Shown piece after piece: positions 23,590-36,392 of a DNA stretch of 64,000 bases. The stretch comes from Ricinus communis (lineage: Eukaryota > Streptophyta > Magnoliopsida > Malpighiales > Euphorbiaceae), in contig NC_063257.1 in assembly GCF_019578655.1 (NCBI RefSeq), forward strand, positions 18,724,001-18,788,000. The letters are read 5' to 3'. Below the pieces are notes generated by a model. It worked only from the letters and a program-made list of their open reading frames with translations. It did no database searches and was not told the DNA's origin. Position 1 is the stretch's first letter. Every line of letters begins with the position of its first letter. The position numbers and the translations under genes were made by a program.

Positions 23590-25310
23590 CCCCTTATAGG
23601 GTTATTTTCTTATATTGACAAATATACCACATTTACGGTGTTGTTTCCACATATACACAAATATACCCCAGTTATAAGGTTTTTTCTTATAGTGGTAAAT
23701 ATAACCCTCTTACGAGGTTGTCTTCTTGTATTAAAAAAATATACCCCTATTATAGGGCTATTTTATCATTCTCACAAATATACCCGTTTTACGGGGTTGT
23801 TTTCTTATATATATACCCCAATTATGAGGTTGTTTTTTCATATTCACAAATATACCCATCTTATGAGATTGATTTCTCATATTTATAAATATACCCATTT
23901 TATGATGTTGTTTACTTATACTCATAAATAAACCTAACTTACGGTGTTGTTTCTTATATTGATAAATATAACATTTTTTACGGGGTTGTTCTATCATACT
24001 CATAAATATACCACAATTACGGGGTTGTTTTCACATGTTGAAAGATATAGCCCTCTTATGGGGTTATTTTATCACACTCAGAAATATAAGTCTCTTAAGG
24101 GGTTGTTTTCTTATGTTCACAAATATACCCCTCTTATGGGGTTGTTTTCTCATATTCACAAATATACCCCTCTTGTGCGGTTTTTTCTTGTATTCACAAA
24201 TATACCGCATTACAGGGTTGTTTTCTCATATTCATAAATATACCCTTTGTATGGTGTTTTTTCCTCATACTCACAAATATACTCCGCTTATGGGGTTATT
24301 TTCTAACATTGACAAATACATCCCTCTTACGGGTTATTTTCTCATATAAAAAATTATAACCTTTTATGCGATTTTTTCTCATACCCATAAATATACCCCT
24401 TTTATAGGGTTATTTTCTCATATTTACAAATATACCCCTTTTACGATATTGTTTCCACACAATCACAAATATACAACACTTATAGGGTTGTTTTCTTATA
24501 TTGACAATTATACCCCTTTTACGGGGTTGTTTTCTCATATTAAAATATATACCGCTCGTATGGGGTTAGTTTCTCACACTAAAAAATATACCTCTTATAC
24601 AGATTTTTTTCTCATATTCATAGATATACCCCTCTTACGGGGTTCTTTTCTCATATTCACAAATATACACTTCTTTCGGGATTATTTTCTTATAAATATA
24701 CCTTTTTTACAGGGTTGTTCTATCATACTCACAAATATACCCCTCTTATAGGGTTGTTTCCTTATATTCACAAATATACTCCATTTTTTATGGTTCTTTT
24801 CTCGTATTCAGAAATATATCCCTCTTACAGGGTTGTTTTCTTATATTGATAAATATACCCCTTTTACGGTATTGTTTCCACATACACACAAATATACCCC
24901 AGTTACAGGGTTTTTTCTTATATTGGTAAATATAACCCTCTTACAAGGTTGTTTCTTGTATTAAAAAAGATACCCCTATTATGGGGCTATTTTCTCATAC
25001 TCACAAATATACCCCTTTTACGGGGTTGTTTTCTCATATATATACCCCTGTTACGGGGTTGTTCTCTCATATTCATAAATATAGCCCTCTTACGATATTG
25101 ATTTCTCATATTTATAAATATACCCATTTTACGATGTTGTTTACTCATACTCATAAATATACCTGACTTACGGCGTTGTTTCTTATATTGATAAATATAA
25201 CTTTTTTACGGGGTTGTCCTATCATACTTATAAATATATCCCTCTTATGGGGTTATTTCTCATATTGAAGAATATACCCCATTTATAGGGTTGTTTACTC
25301 ATGCTCAAAA
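23590..25310. repeat. second pair of the 1.23-kb block with the 33-bp short unit
   Basis: The shortened unit (TATATATACCCC) occurs at about 23806 and 25030, 1230 bp apart, with the same preceding series of variants as the pair at 7.6-9.4 kb. The two pairs lie on opposite sides of the CRM element. Confidence 0.7.
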
Positions 25311-25438
25311 ATATACCCGACTTACGGGGTTGTTTCTCATATTAAAAAAAATACCCGTCTTTATAGGGTTGTTTACTCATGCTCAAAAATATACCCGACT
25401 TACGGGGTTGTTTCTCATATTAAAAAAAATACCCGTCT
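25283..25438. repeat. perfect tandem duplication of two units (78 bp)
   Basis: 25283-25360 and 25361-25438 read identically, including the rare ATGCTCAAAAATATACCCGA and the run ATTAAAAAAAATACCCG. Offset 78 = 2 x 39. This is the youngest visible slippage or unequal-exchange event. Confidence 0.9.
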
Positions 25439-28400
25439 TTCGGGGTTGTTTCCTCATACTCACATATATACACTACTTATTGTGGTCGTTTTATTATATT
25501 GACAAATATAGGCCACTTACGGGGTTCTTTTCTCATTCGAAAAATTATGCCCCTTTGTACGGGTTGTTTTCTCATATTCACAAATATACCACTCGTATAG
25601 GGTTGTTTTCTCATACTCATAAATATACCCCTCTTACGGGGTTGTTCGCTCATATTGACAAATATACCCCTCTTATGGGGATGTTTTCTCATATTCACAA
25701 ATATACCCCTCCTACGGGGTTGATTTCTCATATTCACAAATATACCCCTCTTACGAGGTTGTTTTCTCATATTCACAAATATATCGCTCTTACGGGGTAG
25801 TTTTGTCATATTCACAAATACACCACTCTTACGGGGTAGCTTTCTTATATTGACAAATATACCCCTCTTCTGGGTTTGTTTTCTCATATTAAAAACTATA
25901 CTCCTTTTATACGGTTGTTTTCCTATTCTGACAAATATACCCCTCTTACGGGGTTGTTTTCTTATATTCACAAATGTACGCCTTTATAGGGTTGTTCCAT
26001 GATACTCATAACTATAACCATCTTACGGGGTAATTTTCTAATATTCACAAATATACCCCTCTTACGGGGTTGATTTCTCATTCTCAGAAGTATATTACTT
26101 TTACGACATTGTTTATTCAAACTCATAAATATACCTGAGTTACGCGGTTTTTTCTTATATTAATAAATATACCCCTCTTACGGGGTTGTTTTCTCATATT
26201 ATAAGTATAGCCCTTTCATGGGGTTATTTTCTCATACTCACAAACATACTCTCCTACGGGGTTCTTTTCTTATATTCATAAATATACCCCTCTTATGGGA
26301 ATGTTCACTCTTATTCAAGTATATCCCTCTTTTGGGGTTCATTTTTCATACTCATAAATGTACCCTTTTTACGGCGTTGTTTCCTCATACTCACAAATAT
26401 ACCCTACTTATGGGGTTGTTTTCATATATTGATAAATATACCCCTCTTACGGGGTTGTTTTCGTAGATTAAAAAATACATCCCATTTACAGGGTTGTTTT
26501 CTTATACTCACAAAATATCCGACTTTTGGGGTTATTTTCGTATATTGACAAATATAACAATGTTACGAAGTTGTTCTATCATACTCACAAATACACCCCT
26601 CTTACGGGGTTATTTTCGAATATTAACAAATATACCCCTCTTACGGTGCTGTTTTCTCATTTGAAGAAATATACCCTTTTACATGGTTATTTTCTTATAC
26701 TCACAAATGTACCCCTCTTATGGAGTTGTTTTCTCATATTCACAAATATAATCCTCTAACGGGGTTGAAATCTCATAATCATAAATATACCCTTTTTATG
26801 GTATTGTTTCCTCATACTAAAAAATATACCGCATTTACGGGGTTGTTTTCTTATATTAGCAAATGTACCCGTCTTGCAATTTTAGTTTCTTGTATTAAAA
26901 AATATACCCCTATTACAGAGCTATTTTCTCATAGTCACAAATATACCTCTCTTACGGGGTTGTTTTCTCATATTCATAATTATACCTCTCTTAGGGGGTT
27001 GTGTTATCATATTAACAAATATACCCCTCTTACGGGGTTATTTTCACATATTCACAAATATACCTTGTTTTCTCATATTCACAAATATACCTCTCTCACG
27101 GGGTTGTTTTATTATATTGACAAATATACAAATTTTATGGAATTGTTCTATCACACTTAAAAATATACCCCTCTTACGGAATTATTTTTTATTTTTGATA
27201 AATATACCCCTTTTACAGGGTTGTTTTCTCATATTAAAAATACCCCTTCTATGGGGTTGTTTTCCATATTCAAAAATATAACCCTCTTACGGGGTTGTCT
27301 TCTCATACTCATAAGTATATCTCTTTTACGAGGTTGTTTTTTCATATTCATAAATATACCCCTCTTATGGGGTTGTTTTCTTATATATATAAATATATAA
27401 CCTCTTATGAGGATGTTTTCTTATATTTATAAATATACCTCTTTTACGGGGTTGTTCTGTGAGATTCACCAATATACCCCTCTTACGGGGTGATTTTCTA
27501 ATTTTTACAAATATATCCCTCTTACCGAGTTGATTTCTAATACTTATAAATATACTCTTTCTACGGTGTTGTTTTCTCATACTCATGAATATACCCACTT
27601 ATAGTATTATTTTCTCATGTTGACAAATATACCCCTCTTGTAGGGTTCTTTTCCAATATTAAAATATATAAATAGTTTATGGGGTTGTTTTCTGATAGTC
27701 ACAAATATACTCCTTTTACGAGGTTATTTTCTTATATTGACAAATATAACTCTTTTACAGGGTTGTTCTATCATACTATAAAAATATACCCATCTTACGG
27801 GGTTATTTTCTAATATTGACAAATATAACCCTCTTACACAGCTGTTTTCTCATATGAAAAAATATACCTCTTTTACATATTTGTTTTCTCATTCAAATAT
27901 AACCATCTTACGAGGTTGTTTTCTCATATGAAAAATTATATTCCTTTTACGCGGGTGTTTTCTTATACTCATAAATATACACCTCTTATAGGATTGTTTT
28001 CTCATATTCACAAATATAACCCTCTTATGCGGTTGTTTTCTTATACTCACAAATATGCCCCTCTTAAGGGGTTGTTTTCTCATACTCACAAATATACCCC
28101 TTTTAGGGGTTTTTTTCACATATTCAGAAATATACCCATCTTACAGGGATTGTTTTCTCATATTTATAAACATACCCCTCATGGTGTTACTTTATTACAT
28201 TGAAAATACACCTTTTACGGGGTTGTTCTATCATACTCATAAATATACGCCTCTTACGGGGTTATTTTCTAATATTAACAAATATACCCTTCTTACGGGA
28301 TTGTTTTCTTATATTCATAAATATATCCCTCTTATGGTGTTGTTTCCTCATACTCAAAAATATACACCACTAATTGGGTTTGTTTTCCATATTTACAAAT

Positions 28401-29866
28401 ATACCCCTCTTACAGATTTGTTTTCTCATATTAAAAATTGTACCCCTGATGTATGGCGTTATTTTCTCATGCTCACAAGTATACCCCGGTTACGGGGTTA
28501 TTTTCACATATTGACAAATATACCCCTCTTACGGGGATGTTTTCTCATATTCAGAAACATATCCCTCTTACGTGTTTGATTTCTGATATACAAAAATATA
28601 CCCCTCTTTCGGTGTTGTTTTCGCGTATTCATAAATATACCCCTCTTACGGGGTAGTTTTCTTATATTGACAAATATACCCCCTTAGGGAGTTGTTTTCA
28701 CATATTAAAAATATACCCTGTTTATACTGCTATTTCTCAATTTCACAAACTTACCCCTCTTACGTGGTTATTTTCTTGTATGCACAATATATCCCTCTTA
28801 CAGGGTTATTTTTTCATATTTACAAATATACCCCTCTTACGGGGTTGTTTTCTTTTATTAATAAATACACCTCTTTTACGGGGTTATTCTATCATACTCA
28901 TAAATCTACCGCTTTTACAGGGATATTTTCTAAAATTTACAAATATACCCGTCTTATGGGATTATTTTCTCATACTCATAAATTTTATCCTCTTACGAGG
29001 TTGTTTTCGTATATTTTTAACGGTTGTTTTCTCATACTCACAAATATATCAATCTTGCGGGTTTATTTCTCATATTCACAAATATACCCCTCTTAAGGGG
29101 TTGATTTCTCATATTTACAAATATACATTTTTTACAGCGTTGCTTCCTCATACTCAGAAATATCCCCACTCACGAGGTTGTTTTCTCATATGAAAGAATA
29201 TACCCTTTTTACGCGGTTGTTTTCTCACACTCACAAATATACCCCTCTTATGGGGTTGTTTTCTCATACTCACAAATATACCCCCCCTTACGGGGTTATT
29301 TTCTAATATTCACAAATTTACCCCCCTTACGGAATTATTTTCTTATATTTACAAATGTACCCCACTTACGAGGTTGTTTTCTAATTTTGACAAATATACC
29401 CCTCTTACGAGATTGTTTTCTTATATTTAAAATATGCCCCTGTTATATGGTTATTTTCTCACAGTGACAAATATACCCGTCCTACGAGGTTTTTTTCTCA
29501 TATTCATAAATATACCCCTCTTATGGTTTTATTTTTTAATATTCACAAATATATCCCTCTTACAGTGTTGTTTTCTCATATTAAAAAATATACCCCTCTT
29601 ATTGTGTTGTTTTCTTATATTGACAAATATACCCCTCTTATGGTGTTGTTTTCTTATATTAACAAATATACCCCTCTTACGAGTTTGTTTTCCTATATTA
29701 AAAAATACAACCCTATTATAGGATTATTTTCTCATACTAAAAAATATATCCCTCCTACTGGGTTGTTTTCTGATATTCACAAATATACCCCTCCCACGAG
29801 GTTTCTTTCTTATATTGTCGAATATCCTCTTACGTGGTTGTTTTCTCATATGAAAAAATACACCCC

Positions 29867-30802
29867 TTATATTGTTATCCAGAGAACCTCAAGCTAACAT
29901 AATTTACTTTTGAAAGAATTACTTATTTATTTACTTATAATCATTATTAATAAAATTATTATTATCTTGAAAAAGACCTTTATAAAATCGTAAAATCTCT
30001 AATCATTTTCTTTTTTTAAAATTCTACAATATCGCGCACCAAGGTGATGATACCCCTTATCACCAAAGGGTTGCAATGCATGATATATGATGCATGTCCT
30101 TAAAATGAGTTATGGTACTGACGGTGTACTAGACTCAGCATTTAATGTGCATGCCTAATAATGAAATGCCATAATGAGTTTCTTGCGGGACTGGGTGCAA
30201 TATTGTATTTTAAAACACTTTTGTTCTACTTAGAAAAATAAGTAATGTTCGCTTAAACTTCTCTAGATTTCAAGCACCCGTAAGATACACACCAACCACT
30301 ATTTTTATTCTTCTTATAACCACAAAACTCAACCTTAAATGCTCTGACCTCTGCTCGACATTCTAAGTACTGATGTTGGCTTTACTCATTAAGACGATAC
30401 ATGATGTAATGACAAGAAAATTTATGGCATGACCGCAACTACACTCTGCACCAACCCTAAACTGTATTTCTCACCATCGAAATAACAATCGAAACATCTA
30501 AGGCTGGTCTGCACTAATAACTTGTAGAAACGGTAATGAGTCTACCGCGTTTTCTAACATCTCGCAATAGAAAGTTTACTACCACTGAGTAGAGAACTTA
30601 CTACAAATATTTAAACTTGCTATTGCAACTGCACTTATTCTCAATACAATATCAAAGATAAGCTCACAAGTCAAAAAAGAAATAATAGACTCTCTAACAG
30701 TAAACGCTGAGACAAGAGGCAATGGAAACAAACAAAGTCAGACTTAATCCTAGCTCTGTAGTACCAAGAATGCTAACCTATATCGAAGGAAATCTAAACC
30801 TA
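29867..30802 (-). other. internal leader fragment, no coding sequence seen
   Basis: About 935 bp of AT-rich DNA between the satellite and the PBS. No frame of useful length, no gag motif. A small hairpin lies near 30044-30065 (GGTGAT ... ATCACC). Most likely untranslated leader truncated by a deletion; the left boundary is approximate. Confidence 0.55.
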
Positions 30803-30815
30803 GGCTTTGATACCA
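30803..30815 (-). other. primer-binding site, minus strand
   Basis: GGCTTTGATACCA on the + strand is TGGTATCAAAGCC on the minus strand, one base from the initiator-Met tRNA site TGGTATCAGAGC, four bases inside the LTR end at 30820. It fixes the element orientation. Confidence 0.8.
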
Positions 30816-30819
30816 ACTT

Positions 30820-33609
30820 TGTCACGACCCGATCTGTGGGCCCGTGACTGGCATTATAGAATGGGTAGGCTTAAGGCCACCAAGACTCGTAGTAAGCCTC
30901 ACTGTTTGACATTTTCAATATGCATATGGAAAACATAATATTAAATCAGTCTGACATTGCCATTCACAAGTCTCTAACTGGACATTAATAACACTCCACA
31001 ATTTGTTACAGACCAGATCAAACATAACATATCGGGTATACTACTGCGGAGAGTCTAAAATTTTAAATAATTAACAATGTGAAAGAATAAATTAATTACA
31101 ATAGGCCCGATGGAGAAGGAAGTCAGGCTGTCAAATGCAGGACGGCAGAGAACCTAACTGTGATCTGAAAAATTAAAATTGAGACTGTCAGCCTCGAGAG
31201 TGAGTTAAAATCATATAATCCAAGAATAAATACAACCACCTCAATAAAATATTTGTTTAATCAAAATAAAATATTATATCATATTAAAACACGTGTCATG
31301 CTATTTAGTAAAATATAATTTATATGTTACGGGACGAGTACCTCAACAAAGCCTTAATCCCAAGACTAACATCCTTCTGGCTTTCTCACTCCAACAGGAC
31401 TAGCGCCCAAAGAGCGAAGCTTGACCAAGGTCCTTAGATCCAGTCTGGTCACTTAATTCCCAATAAAGCCAGTGCCCAGAGAGCAACGCTTGACCAGGGA
31501 CCTTTAATCCGGCAATCCAATCTTCATAGCCTAGAGAATTGAACTCGACTAGGGCAAGTCTCAAAAATATTCTTTTACTACTTGTCTCAAATCTATACCG
31601 CTACACATGCGTTCATGACGCAACCCATCAGGTGGCATGTTCTACTGCCGTCTCATCCCGAGTCAATATGCAATCATAATATCGATGCAATGATGTGGAA
31701 AAAGGATATATAAATAGTACATAGATAATTAATTCCAAAAAATGGTTATTTAGATGAATAATAAATAAATAAATAATTTAAATCTATAAATCAATTAATC
31801 AAAATTGCTATATAAAATTTTGGCATGACATATATATAGCAGATATATGACTTTAACTCACAGTTCTGATGACCCCCCTTGCTCTGCTCATAAGCCTCGG
31901 GTGGAGTGGACTGAAATGATGGATTATCTATTCACAAGAACAATTCAATCAATAAAAATAAAATGTTTAATAAATAACTCTAGGCCTAGACTCCTAGAAT
32001 TGACTGTCTAAGAATTTCGACTCGGAAATTCTACCGAAAATTCGGCAGAACCTCCCCTAAAATACAGACGTTTATCTCCCATATAATGGGTCTAGAACCT
32101 ACCAGAAACACTTCTAATATTCATCAACAATAAAATCAATTTTAATTATAGGCTAATCACTTAAAATCTCAATTGCAAATATCTAAATAAATTACTAGAA
32201 TTTATAGCTATCGATTCAAGGTCCACTAATTTATTTATTCTATTTATTTAGCTTCACATTATTAATATTTATAACGCAACTAAATATAAGGTCTTATATA
32301 AAATTATCACATTGCTCAATAGCACAAAATTTTTATTTTCTAAGATACTTACACATAAATCTTAAATTGTTTTTCTCCAATAAATAACCAATATAATTTT
32401 TAATTAACAATTTCTAAAATCAACAGGCTAAAGAATTACCGAGATGCTTGATAAATCGGTCGACTCGCCTTCAATCGCCGGAGCCCGATTGACCATCCGA
32501 GCGCGTCTACGGACTCGAAATAATGCGCAGACGATGATTCTAGCATCTGATTCTCCGATCTAGTTCCCGATCATTCCAATACATCATAAACAGTCCCCAA
32601 CTGTCGATTTTCCAACGGAGTCCGATCGCTATAAAATTAGTGTCATTGGAAAGCTTGCGACTAGGAGAGTTCATCCATGAACTCCGATTAGCCATAACTC
32701 GTCGTAGATGTCCGATAAAACTCGAAAACCAAGCTCCCTACATAACTTTTCCTTCTCCGGATCACACTCCTTCGACCACCATTGCCACAGCTGCTACCCC
32801 TAAATGGAAGCCCATTCTCAGGCGAGTTGATCACCACTAGATGCAACTGTTGCCGTCACCAGAAAGGCCATGAACGGTGTCAAAGAACTTGCTGTCCTCT
32901 TGCAGGTTTTCCTACCACCCATCACCGTTAGAGCTGATGCCGTTGTTACTGCTGTACTTGCTGGCACCTCCTCCTTCTCCGACCAACTCCACCTCACCTC
33001 ATATGAGCTCACCTCCAATCTGCCATTAATGGTAGTTCCCAAGCTCCCTCTCTCTTCCTTCTTCTTCTTCTTCTTTCTTTCTTCTTTTTCTTCCTTTTTT
33101 TAAGCCATATACTCCCTTGGTCCCTCCATTCTTTAGTCATCAACTATTACCCCCTTGTAAATTCTAATTTAACCCTCCAGCTTTTCTTTAGTATTTCAAT
33201 TAAGCCCCTAACTACTTATTGTCGGCCAAAATATAATTATTAAGATATATAATTATTTATTTAGCCTTATCTTTAATGGTAGTATTACTAGAATACCCCT
33301 ACCAACATAATTAATTATAAAAATACCAACGATGATATTTTTTCATTAATTCAATTAATCAATTAATCAATTAATAAATATCAACTTAATCCTAGATCCT
33401 ACTTAATTCAATTAATCAATTTATTAACTACTTTTAATTAAATCCAGTACCATTTAGATAAATATTTCTTTTATCATTTTCTAACTAAAATCTTCAAGAA
33501 AAGTATTTTATAAAAAGGCTCAATTAAACATCAATGTATTATTTACTAAAATGCTTCTGGTAAATTATTAAAATTTTATTTAAAAAAAAAAAAATTTTGG
33601 GGTATTACA
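30820..33609 (-). repeat. 5' LTR of the truncated minus-strand element (2790 bp)
   Basis: On the + strand it runs TGTCACGACCC to GGGGTATTACA, so it has TG/CA ends. It contains a diverged internal duplication (GCCCAAAGAGCGAAGCTTGACC at 31402-31433, repeated at 31471-31502, period about 69 bp), a pyrimidine (CTT) microsatellite at about 33047-33102, and an AATTAATC short tandem repeat near 33350-33380. Open frames at 32640-32840, 32818-33042 and 32870-33103 have no recognisable domain and lie within the LTR. Confidence 0.85.
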
Positions 33610-35502
33610 TTTGTATATTAAAAAATATACTCGATTTACACATTTGTTTTCTCATACTCATAAATATAACATATTTTTAGGAGAATGTTTTTTCATATTG
33701 ACAAATATATTCTTCTTATGGGGGTTCATTTCTCATATTCACAAATATACTCCTCTTACGGTGTTATTTTCTCATATTCACAAATATACCCCTCTTACAC
33801 TACTACTTTCTTATATTGATGAATATACTCCTCTTATGTAGTTGTTTTCTCATATAAAAAAATACACCCCTTTTACGTAGTTGTTTTCTTAAACTCACAA
33901 ATATACACCACTTATTAGGGTTATTTTCTTGTATTGACAAATATAGGCCTCTTACAGAGTTGTTTTCTCATACTACAAATTGTATCCCTTTTGTATGGGT
34001 TGTTTTCTCATACTCACAAATATACCCCTCTTATGAGATTGTTCTCCCATATTGACAAATATACCCTCTTACGGGGATATTTTCTCATATTCACAAATAT
34101 ACCCCTCTTATAGGATTGATTTCTCATATTCACAAATATACCCCCTCTACAGGGTTGTTTCCTCATATTCACAAATATGCCCCTCTTATAGGGTAGATTG
34201 CTTATATTAACAAATACAACACTTTTACGAGATTGTTCTATCATACTCATAAATAAACCCATCTTATGGGGTTGTTTTGTCATATTTACAAATACACCTT
34301 TCTTACGGCGTTGTTTCCTCATACTCACAGATATACCCCACTTACTCGGCTGTTTTCTTATATTGACAAATATACCCCTTTTACGGGGCTGTTCATTCAT
34401 ACTCACAAATATCCCCCTCTTACGGGATTGTTTTGTCATATTAAAAGAAATACCACTTTTATGAGGGTGTTTTCTCATACTCACAAATATACCCCTCTTA
34501 CGGGGTTGTTTTCTTATATTGACAAATATACCCCTTGTACGGGGTTGTTCTATCATACTCACAAATATACCCCTTTTACGGGGTTATTTTCTAATAATTA
34601 CAAAGATACCCATGTTACGGGGTTCTTTTCTCATATAAAAGAATATATCCTGTTTGTGGGGCTATTTTCTCATATTCACAAATATATCCCTCTTACGGGG
34701 TTGTTTTTTCATATTCATAATTATACCCCTCTTACGGGGTTGATTTCTCATATTCATAAATATATCCCTTTTACTGCGTTTTTTACTCATACTCACAAAC
34801 ATACTTGACTTACAATGTTGTTTTCTTATATTGACAAATATTCCATTTTTACGATATTGTTCATTCATACTCACAAATATACCCCTCTTACAAAGTTGTT
34901 TTTTAATATTGACAAATATACACCTCTCACGAGGTTGTTTACTCATATTAAAATTACACTCCTGTTACGCGGGTGTTTTCTCACACTCACAAATATACCC
35001 CTCTTACAGGGTTGTTTTCTCATATTCACAAATATACCCCTCTTACGAGGCTGATTTCTCATATTCATAAATATATCCCTTTTACGGCATTGTTTCCGCA
35101 AAGTCACAAATATGCTCCATTTACGAGGTTATTTTTTTTCTATTAACAAATATACCTCTTTGAAGGGGTTATTTTCTCATATTAATATATATACCCCTCT
35201 TACGGGGTTGTATTTCTCATATTGACAAATATACCCCTTTTACGGGGTTGTTTTCTCATATTCACAAATATACGAGTCTTACGATGTTGTTTTCTCATAT
35301 TAAAAATATACCCTTATTAGGGTTTTGTTTTCTCATATTCATAAATATACACCTATTATGGTGTTGTTTTCTCATATTCATAAATATATCGCTTTTATGG
35401 TGCTGTTTACTCATACTGATAAATATATCCGATTTATGGAGTTATTTTCTTAAATTGATGAATATACCCCTCTTACGGGGTTGTTTTCTCATATTAAAAA
35501 TT
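33610..35502. repeat. 39-bp satellite, block 4 (about 1.9 kb)
   Basis: Same unit, same orientation. The open frames here (such as 34014-34562 on the minus strand, with MRKQPRKRGIFVN-type repeats) reflect the unit and are not genes. It ends with AAATT (35498-35502), the left target duplication of the next insertion. Confidence 0.96.
35498..35502. repeat. left target-site duplication AAATT
   Basis: Pairs exactly with 36388-36392. Confidence 0.88.
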
Positions 35503-36140
35503 TGATACGAGCGTGGCTAACTTGTGCCAAATCCGTATTCAATATTGATGTCTTCACCAAGGATCATCCACCTAATCAAGAAAAAAAACTCTAACTCCCA
35601 ATAAGACCCTTAAATAACTTATACTTACGAACCTTAATTATAAAGAATTAAATATTGTTTAACATAAATAAAAGTCCAGATTAAACTAAGTTATAAAACA
35701 CCAAGCCTTCGCTTGATAAATTCACTAAGTTCATAAGAACAAAAGAAGAGAATTAACTCCAAAATAATCAACATTCAATAACTCCCTTTACATAGAAATT
35801 CGTACTAGCTTATGTAGGCCTTAAGAAAACCTAGTTCTATAATGATAAGGAAGCAAATAACAATAAGACTAGGAATAGAACTCCTAAACTAAAAGGATAA
35901 CTTAAAAAAGGACTCCTAACTATTAAAAGACTTCTTTAAATGAACAAATACTCCTATAATTTATCCAATCCAAGCCCATAAAATAAACATGACTATTGGG
36001 CTTAAGTAAGATGTGATATGCGGCCCATTCTTGAGTATTGGACTCCAAATAGCTTGACTTGTTTATTTTGAGCTTATCTTGACTTGTTCATGCCTCCAGA
36101 TGCTGGATTAGGTTGATAAGAGTATCTTGAGGCTATTATT

Positions 36141-36386
36141 TTAATTAAACCCAATCTCACCTAGACTTTGAATCTGACTAAGACTCCTAGTTGGATTAGG
36201 GTTCCTAGTGGAAATAGAATTACTTTCGTCACTTGAACTCCTAATGTCATCAAGAATCCTTGCTGGATTAGGATTCCTAGTCGAATTAGGACTCCTTGTT
36301 GAAGTAGGATTCCTTGAGCAAGTAAGATTTGTATCATTAGGATTCCTTGTTGGAGTAGGATTCCTTGTGCTACATGGGTTCTCATC
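36141..36386 (-). pseudogene. possible polyprotein tail inside the solo LTR (81 codons)
   Basis: On the minus strand, the frame entering the LTR as GAT GAG AAC CCA stays open to the TAA at 36141-36143. It contains imperfect six-residue repeats rich in Thr, Arg, Asn and Pro (STRNPT, PTRNPN, STRSPN, STRNPN). In the CRM-type element at 10-17 kb the pol frame enters its LTR in the same register (GGN-D at TGATG). I infer, but cannot prove, that this is the C-terminal tail of a lost polyprotein. A shadow frame from 36388 also exists. Confidence 0.4.
36185..36370. repeat. degenerate 18-bp tandem repeat in the solo LTR
   Basis: Units of the form GGATTCCTTGTTGGAGTA recur (for example near 36278-36320 and 36338-36365) with GGACTCC and GGATTCCTAGT variants, in steps of 18 bp or of 24 and 15 bp. 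They give the six-residue repeats seen in the minus-strand frame. Confidence 0.75.
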
Positions 36387-36387
36387 A

Positions 36388-36392
36388 AAATT
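36388..36392. repeat. right target-site duplication AAATT
   Basis: Pairs with 35498-35502; the satellite continues as ATACCCCTTTTATGGGG. Confidence 0.88.

Larger units (their letters stand above)
16975..29866. repeat. 39-bp satellite, block 3 (about 12.9 kb)
   Basis: The longest uninterrupted satellite block, same unit and orientation as block 2. It contains the 10-unit higher-order repeat at 20.8-22.3 kb and the 1.23-kb blocks at 23.6-25.3 kb, listed separately. It starts with the right copy of ATAAA (16975-16979). The right limit is approximate: units decay into unrelated AT-rich sequence after CACCCCTTA near 29866. Open frames on both strands encode only 13-residue repeats. Confidence 0.96.
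29867..33609 (-). mobile_element. truncated LTR retrotransposon, minus strand (one LTR plus leader)
   Basis: Non-satellite segment with one long terminal repeat (30820-33609) and, on its left, about 950 bp of internal sequence beginning with a primer site. On the minus strand the order is LTR, PBS, leader; the element is cut off before any gag-pol domain. No second LTR and no matching target duplication is visible (right flank TTTGT, left flank ...CCCCTTA). TGTAATACCCC at the minus-strand LTR start and GGGTCGTGACA at its end are common in plant gypsy LTRs of the Tekay/Del kind, but without pol the clade is only inferred. Confidence 0.8.
35503..36387 (-). mobile_element. solo LTR (885 bp), probably CRM-like, minus strand
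   Basis: TG...CA ends (TGATACGAG at 35503, CTCATCA ending 36387) and a perfect 5-bp target duplication AAATT (35498-35502 and 36388-36392). Joining the flanks restores a satellite unit. No gag-pol. On the minus strand the LTR begins TGATGAGAACC and ends CTCGTATCA, close to the TGATGCAACC and TTCGTATCA ends of the CRM-type element. A frame entering from the LTR start stays open for 81 codons, as expected if the polyprotein ran into the LTR. The sequence is otherwise different from the 10-17 kb element, so it is another family. Confidence 0.85.

Noticed and set aside
32640..33103. Open frames 32640-32840, 32818-33042 and 32870-33103
   Set aside because: They lie inside the LTR of the truncated element, overlap on both strands, and show no recognisable domain. 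One runs into a CTT microsatellite.
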